Part shown: piece by piece, positions 5,237 through 9,388 of the stretch
Layout: every line of letters starts with the position of its first letter
Position numbering within the stretch: position 1 is the stretch's first letter
Assembly: GCA_937894495.1 (NCBI GenBank)
Contig: CALCRR010000148.1
Coordinates: forward strand, 1-9,388
Direction of reading: 5' to 3'
Source of the DNA: an uncultured Ruminococcus sp.
Lineage (GTDB): Bacteria; Bacillota; Clostridia; Oscillospirales; Ruminococcaceae
Length of the DNA: 9,388 bases
The notes under the pieces: model-generated
The model's database searches: none
What the model saw: the letters and a program-made list of their open reading frames with translations, nothing else
What the model was told of the DNA's origin: nothing
Translations under genes and position numbers: made by a program

Positions 5237-6435
5237 GCTCGGTGCTGACGGTGAGCCAGCTTAACAAGTATATGTCATTTAAGATAAAAAGCGATTTAAA
5301 GCTTAAAGGCATAGCCGTTAAGGGCGAGATATCAGATTTCGGCATACACTACAAATCGGGTCATGCCTATTTTACTGTCAAGGATGACCGGAGCTCTATA
5401 AGGGCGGTAATGTTTGCAAGCAGCGCTTCAAGGCTGAAATTCACCCCAGAGAACGGTATGAGCGTGCTGGTGACAGGCAATGCCGAGATATACGAGCGTG
5501 ACGGCAGCTGCCAGATAATTGCTGCCGAGATAATGCCGCTGGGCGCAGGGCTTTTGCATACCCAGACAGAGCTTATTAAAGAAAAGCTGAAGAAAAAGGG
5601 CATTTTTGATGAAAGCAGAAAAAAGCCTATACCTTTAGTTCCAAAAAAAATAGCCGTGGTGACCTCCCTTGGGGGTGCTGCGCTTCAGGATATTTTAAAT
5701 ATCGCAAAAAGGCGGTATCCGCTTTGTACGGTGGAGATATACCCTGCGCTGGTGCAGGGCGCAGCTGCGGCAGACTCGGTCTGCAGGGCGCTAAAAAGTG
5801 CCGATAGATCGGGTGCCGATACTATAATACTGGCAAGGGGCGGCGGCTCTGCCGAGGACCTTATGCCCTTTAATTCGGAAAAGACTGCAGTGGCAGTGGC
5901 TGAGTGCTCGACCCCCATAATTTCGGCAGTGGGACACGAAACAGACACCACCCTTGCAGACTATGCAGCTGATATGAGAGCGCCCACGCCCTCAGCAGCC
6001 GCAGAGCTGGCAACTCCCGACATGGCGGATATGAAAAATGCCCTGTCGCTGATGAATGTGAGGCTCGATAAAGCAGTAAAAGCCCGCCTTGAAAGAATGA
6101 GCGACAGGCTTGACAGAATGGCTGTCAGGGTCAGGGCATATTCTCCCCAAAGACGGCTTGAGAGCGACGAAAAACGCCTTGAAGCCGCAGATGATAAGCT
6201 AAGGCTTGTGATGGACAGCCGACTGAAGCTGCTTTCAATGCGGCTTGACAGATATGCAGCGCAGATAGTCATGCTAAGCCCCTTTAATGTTCTTGGCAGA
6301 GGATATTCAATGACCCACAAGGAGGGCAGGCTGATATCCTCGGTGAGTGAGATATCAAAGGGCGATAAGGTCAGCGTGCGCCTGTCCGACGGCGAATTTA
6401 CAGCAAGCATTGAGGATATAATTAAGTTAAACTGA
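5233..6435 (+). CDS. xseA: Exodeoxyribonuclease VII large subunit
   Basis: This 400-residue protein is the catalytic subunit of exonuclease VII, which with several XseB copies degrades single-stranded DNA to oligonucleotides. Residues 1-103 form the N-terminal OB-fold (LTVSQLNKYM, then VKGEISDF and SGHAYFTVKD). The catalytic domain follows, with KKIAVVTSLGGAALQDIL (138-155), ARGGGSAEDLMPFN (201-214), ISAVGHETDTTLADYAADMR (230-249) and APTPSAAAE (250-258), all family signatures. A long charged helical region (about 265-345) and a C-terminal region with LSPFNVLGRGYSMTHKEGR complete it. Length and motifs are normal, with no sign of damage. The ATG overlaps the stop of the Kae1-like gene (ATGA, 5233-5236). 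A 43-nt gap separates it from xseB. Confidence 0.96.
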   Translation: MSSVLTVSQLNKYMSFKIKSDLKLKGIAVKGEISDFGIHYKSGHAYFTVKDDRSSIRAVMFASSASRLKFTPENGMSVLVTGNAEIYERDGSCQIIAAEIMPLGAGLLHTQTELIKEKLKKKGIFDESRKKPIPLVPKKIAVVTSLGGAALQDILNIAKRRYPLCTVEIYPALVQGAAAADSVCRALKSADRSGADTIILARGGGSAEDLMPFNSEKTAVAVAECSTPIISAVGHETDTTLADYAADMRAPTPSAAAELATPDMADMKNALSLMNVRLDKAVKARLERMSDRLDRMAVRVRAYSPQRRLESDEKRLEAADDKLRLVMDSRLKLLSMRLDRYAAQIVMLSPFNVLGRGYSMTHKEGRLISSVSEISKGDKVSVRLSDGEFTASIEDIIKLN

Positions 6436-6464
6436 CCGCATGGATCTGACTTTTAACATCTGAA

Positions 6465-6469
6465 AAGGA
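6465..6469 (+). promoter_or_regulatory. Ribosome binding site favouring the second xseB ATG
   Basis: AAGGA ends only 3 nt before the ATG at 6473 but 9 nt before the in-frame ATG at 6479. The longer spacing is more usual, so 6479 is taken as the xseB start. The first ATG would add only Met-Ile. Confidence 0.55.
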
Positions 6470-6478
6470 ACGATGATA

Positions 6479-6667
6479 ATGAATTTTGAAGATAAAATGG
6501 CAAGGCTCAACGAAATAGTAAAGCTGCTTGAAAATGACAAGCTGCCTCTGAAAGAATCCCTCGACCTTTATAAAGAGGGGGCTGAGCTTTCGGCTGACTG
6601 TAAAAAAATGCTTGAAGACGCCAGGCTCACCGTAATTACCATGAACGGAGATAAGGAAGATGAATGA
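6479..6667 (+). CDS. xseB: Exodeoxyribonuclease VII small subunit
   Basis: This 62-residue helical protein (64 if the ATG at 6473 is used) shows the XseB family pattern: NFEDKMARLNEIVKLLE, then LPLKESLDLYKEGAEL and a final helix with CKKMLEDARLTV. It binds the helical region of XseA in a multi-copy assembly and is needed for exonuclease VII activity. Adjacent xseA-xseB is the standard order. The start at 6479 is preferred because of ribosome binding site spacing. The 3' end overlaps ispA by 8 nt (6660-6667), so translation of ispA is likely coupled to it. Confidence 0.93.
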   Translation: MNFEDKMARLNEIVKLLENDKLPLKESLDLYKEGAELSADCKKMLEDARLTVITMNGDKEDE

Positions 6668-7553
6668 TAACAACAAGCGCTTGCTTGATGCTTATATCGA
6701 AAAGATAAACGATCAGCTTATAAAGCTCACCGAAAACAAGCCGCAGCTGCAAAGGGCGGTGGTCGATGCTATGGAGTATTCGCTGACCGCAGGGGGCAAA
6801 AGGCTGAGACCTGTGCTTATGCTGGAGTTTTACCGTATGTGCGGCGGCGAAAGGCTGGACGATATAGTTAAGCTTGCCTGCTCGGTGGAGCTGATACACA
6901 CCTATTCGCTGATACATGACGACCTGCCCTGTATGGATAATGACGATTACCGCAGGGGCAAGTCATCATGCCACAAGGCTTTCGGCGAGGATATAGCGCT
7001 GCTGGCAGGAGACGCCCTTAATACCCTTGCCTTTGAGGTGATAGCCGAAAGCGCCATAGAGGGAGTTATCCCCCCTGAGAGAGCTGTCATGCTCACCTCG
7101 GTGCTGGCTAAGGCTATCGGTACAGACGGTATGATAGGCGGACAGGTCATAGACCTTGAAACTGAGGACGAGGAGATAAGCATAGAGACACTTAACACCC
7201 TGCAGAGCTGCAAAACAGGTGCGCTTATCGAAGCTGCCTGCGTTATGGGCGTGGTCATATCGGGCAGAATGGAGCTTATCCCTGCCGCTGCCGACTATGC
7301 CGCCGCAATGGGCAGAGCTTTTCAGATAGTTGATGATATACTTGATGTAACAGGCACCTTTGAGGAGCTTGGCAAGCCCATAGGCAGCGACGAGCAGCAG
7401 CATAAAAACACCTATGTCACCCTGCTGGGGCTCGAACGCTCCAAACAGATAGCCGCACAGCTGACGGTGCAGTCGCTGGCAGCCCTCAGAGGCTTTGAAA
7501 ATAACGAATTTATGTATGAGCTGACACAGGACCTTCTGGAAAGACGCTCGTGA
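6660..7553 (+). CDS. ispA: Farnesyl diphosphate synthase-type polyprenyl synthetase
   Basis: This 297-residue trans-prenyltransferase condenses isopentenyl diphosphate with dimethylallyl and geranyl diphosphate to make farnesyl diphosphate, the precursor of undecaprenyl and other isoprenoids. Visible motifs are GGKRLRP (45-51), the first Asp-rich motif DDLPCMDNDDYRRG (87-100) in the bacterial DDxxxxD spacing, GDALNTLAFE (117-126), GMIGGQVIDLE (157-167), KTGALIEAA (185-193), the second Asp-rich motif FQIVDDILD (221-229), and KPIGSDEQQHKNTYVT near the end. Length is typical. Tyr82, five residues before the first Asp-rich motif, is a chain-length position. By family and by pairing with dxs, a C15 product is most likely, but geranylgeranyl synthesis cannot be excluded from sequence alone. 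A GGAG (6647-6650) inside xseB lies 9 nt before the ATG. Confidence 0.93.
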   Translation: MNDNNKRLLDAYIEKINDQLIKLTENKPQLQRAVVDAMEYSLTAGGKRLRPVLMLEFYRMCGGERLDDIVKLACSVELIHTYSLIHDDLPCMDNDDYRRGKSSCHKAFGEDIALLAGDALNTLAFEVIAESAIEGVIPPERAVMLTSVLAKAIGTDGMIGGQVIDLETEDEEISIETLNTLQSCKTGALIEAACVMGVVISGRMELIPAAADYAAAMGRAFQIVDDILDVTGTFEELGKPIGSDEQQHKNTYVTLLGLERSKQIAAQLTVQSLAALRGFENNEFMYELTQDLLERRS

Positions 7554-7575
7554 AAGGTAACTGGAGATAATTGAT

Positions 7576-9387
7576 ATGGCGGATAAAAAGATAGATCTGC
7601 ATAAGCTAAAGCTCCCATATGACCTTAAAAGGCTGAGTATAAGCCAGTGTGAGGACATCTGCGCCCAGATACGCAGCATTCTCATAGAGACCGTGTCTGA
7701 AAACGGCGGTCATCTGGCTTCAAACCTGGGCACGGTGGAGCTTACCGTGGCGCTGCACAGAGTGTTTGACTCCCCAAAGGATAAAATAGTGTGGGATGTA
7801 GGTCATCAGGCTTATACCCATAAGATACTCACAGGCAGGCTGGACCGCTTTGATACCCTTAGAAAAGAGGGGGGCATATCCGGCTTTTGCAGACCCGATG
7901 AGTCTGAGCATGACGCCTTTGTGAGCGGTCACAGCTCAAACTCCATATCGGCAGCTTTGGGCATTGCCACAGCTATGAAGCTAAACGGTGATAAGCACGC
8001 AGCCATTGCCGTCATGGGCGACGGCGCATTCACAGGCGGCATGATCTTTGAGGGGCTCAACAACGCAGGTAAAAGCGATACAAATATGATCGTTATACTT
8101 AATTATAACGAAATGTCCATCTCGAAAAACGTGGGAGGTATGGCAAAGTATCTCTCTGAGATGAGAACTAAGGACTCCTATAAAAAGACAAAGTCGGCTG
8201 TTGAGCGTGTGCTGGACGTTACGCCTGTTGTGGGCAAACCCATTAAAAAGGCTGTCAGGGAGTCTAAAAATGCATTCAAGAACATGATACTGCACAGCAC
8301 CATGTTTGAGGACCTGGGCTTTGAATACATAGGACCTCTGGACGGTCATAACATAGAGGAGCTTGAAGCAGGGCTAAGGGCTGCCAAAAGCATCGGCAAG
8401 CCTGTTTTCGTACACGTAAATACCGTCAAGGGCAAGGGCTATGCCCCTGCTGAGGAAAACCCGGGGGAGTACCACGGCGTCGGCAAGTTCGAGATAGCCA
8501 CGGGCAACCCCGATGTGGTCACGGCAGACAGCTTTTCATCGGTAATGGGTAAAGAGCTTTGCAGAATGGGTAGGCAGAACAAAAAAATATGCGCAGTCAC
8601 TGCCGCCATGAAGTACGGCACGGGACTGCAGTATTTTGCCAAAAGCTTTCCCGAAAGATTTTTCGATGTGGGCATTGCCGAGGAGCACGCTGTGACCTTT
8701 TGCGGCGGTCTGGCGTCAATGGGCTATGTGCCTGTTTTTGCGGTGTATTCCACCTTTTTGCAGCGTGATTACGACCAGCTGATACACGACCTTGCCATAT
8801 CGGGGGACCATGCGGTCATCTGCGTTGACAGGGCAGGCATAGTCGGCAGCGACGGCGAAACCCATCAGGGTATTTTTGATGTGTCATTCCTCACCGCCGT
8901 GCCTAATATCGTTATTTATTCTCCCTCAAATTATAAGGAGCTGGAGCTCTGCCTGCATAAGGCGGTGGAGGAAGAAAAGGGCACTGCTGTGGTGAGATAC
9001 CCGAGAGGCAGCGATAAATCGGTCTATGATAAGACCGACTGCGGCACGGGGTATGAATATAAAGACTTCGGCGGCAAATATCTTATTATGACCTACGGCA
9101 GGCTTTATGATAACGCATATAAGGCTGCACAGATACTTAAAGAACAGGGGATAGTCTGCGACCTTATAAAGCTCGTGAAGATATTCCCCATAGATAAGCA
9201 GATAACCGAAACTGTAAAGTGCTATGACAGGGTGTTTTTCTTTGAAGAAGCCTATTTCAGCGGCTCGCTGAGCGAAAAGTATGCGGCTGTATGCAAAAAT
9301 GTGGAAAGCACTGCTATACATGGCTTTGTAAAGCACGGCGAGAGCGATGCGCTGCTTGACGAGCTGGGCTTGTCTAATTTTTCTTAA
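7576..9387 (+). CDS. dxs: 1-deoxy-D-xylulose-5-phosphate synthase
   Basis: This 603-residue thiamine diphosphate enzyme catalyses the first step of the MEP isoprenoid pathway: pyruvate plus glyceraldehyde 3-phosphate gives deoxyxylulose phosphate, which also feeds thiamine and pyridoxal synthesis. The slightly longer E. coli enzyme has 620 residues. Motifs: GGHLASNLG (44-52, His46); WDVGHQAYTHKILTGR; GDGAFTGGMIFEGLNNAG (148-165; Mg ligand Asp149); NYNEMSISKNVGGM (176-189; Mg ligand Asn178); catalytic Glu369 in GIAEEHAVTF; DRAGIVGSDGETHQG; and a transketolase C-domain ending LLDELGLSNFS. The usual NDN of the cofactor motif is NYN (Tyr177), a substitution of the non-ligand residue. A GGAG (7563-7566) lies 9 nt before the ATG, after a 22-nt gap from ispA. 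The TAA stop is one base from the window end, so the gene is complete. Together with ispA it places isoprenoid supply in this operon. Confidence 0.96.
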   Translation: MADKKIDLHKLKLPYDLKRLSISQCEDICAQIRSILIETVSENGGHLASNLGTVELTVALHRVFDSPKDKIVWDVGHQAYTHKILTGRLDRFDTLRKEGGISGFCRPDESEHDAFVSGHSSNSISAALGIATAMKLNGDKHAAIAVMGDGAFTGGMIFEGLNNAGKSDTNMIVILNYNEMSISKNVGGMAKYLSEMRTKDSYKKTKSAVERVLDVTPVVGKPIKKAVRESKNAFKNMILHSTMFEDLGFEYIGPLDGHNIEELEAGLRAAKSIGKPVFVHVNTVKGKGYAPAEENPGEYHGVGKFEIATGNPDVVTADSFSSVMGKELCRMGRQNKKICAVTAAMKYGTGLQYFAKSFPERFFDVGIAEEHAVTFCGGLASMGYVPVFAVYSTFLQRDYDQLIHDLAISGDHAVICVDRAGIVGSDGETHQGIFDVSFLTAVPNIVIYSPSNYKELELCLHKAVEEEKGTAVVRYPRGSDKSVYDKTDCGTGYEYKDFGGKYLIMTYGRLYDNAYKAAQILKEQGIVCDLIKLVKIFPIDKQITETVKCYDRVFFFEEAYFSGSLSEKYAAVCKNVESTAIHGFVKHGESDALLDELGLSNFS

Positions 9388-9388
9388 C

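Noticed and set aside
6966..7685. Minus-strand open frame of 239 codons opposite ispA and the start of dxs
   Set aside because: The plus strand encodes complete prenyltransferase motifs. The antisense product has no recognisable domain.
1..9388. Mobile element, prophage or defence island
   Set aside because: All genes are known core sporulation or housekeeping families in a conserved order. No transposase, integrase, tRNA or attachment-site repeat was seen.

Overview
The window is a compact, all-plus-strand stretch of a low-to-mid GC endospore-forming Firmicute. The gene content and order (end of the spoIIIA operon, then an Asp23-like gene, nusB, a Kae1-like gene, xseA, xseB, ispA, dxs) are typical of Clostridia. 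Frequent AUA isoleucine and AGG/AGA arginine codons, together with the divergent Kae1-like gene, suggest an Oscillospiraceae/Ruminococcus-type organism. That assignment is an inference from style and synteny, not from a database match.

Region 1 (1-3201) is the distal part of the spoIIIA operon: the 3' end of spoIIIAC, then complete spoIIIAD, AE, AF, AG and AH. The genes abut or overlap (4-nt ATGA overlap AD/AE, adjacent AE/AF, 14-nt overlap AF/AG), as in a translationally coupled operon. Together with SpoIIQ-type partners made in the forespore, these proteins build the channel or feeding tube across the double membrane around the engulfed forespore. The start of the operon and its promoter lie outside the window.

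Region 2 (3202-3416) is intergenic. It holds one weak and two strong terminator-like hairpins, two of which share a GGGG strand. An A/T-rich inverted repeat follows, then a near-consensus vegetative promoter with an extended -10, a small leader hairpin and a strong Shine-Dalgarno sequence. This separates the sporulation operon from a housekeeping operon.

Region 3 (3417-9387) is the housekeeping operon: an Asp23/Gls24 protein, the antitermination factor NusB, a divergent Kae1/TsaD-like protein, both exonuclease VII subunits (XseA, XseB), a farnesyl diphosphate synthase-type prenyltransferase (IspA) and 1-deoxy-D-xylulose-5-phosphate synthase (Dxs). Overlaps join nusB/Kae1-like/xseA and xseB/ispA. 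The one sizeable gap, between the asp23-like gene and nusB (96 nt), contains a small symmetric pyrimidine/purine repeat element that can be folded into a multi-helix leader ending just before the nusB ribosome binding site.

No phage, insertion sequence, CRISPR array, defence cassette or RNA gene was found. I do not see a wholly new multi-gene system. The items most worth a second look are the Kae1-like paralogue with altered signature motifs, the structured or repeat-like nusB leader, an Asp-to-Tyr change in the thiamine diphosphate motif of Dxs, and the dense terminator/promoter region.
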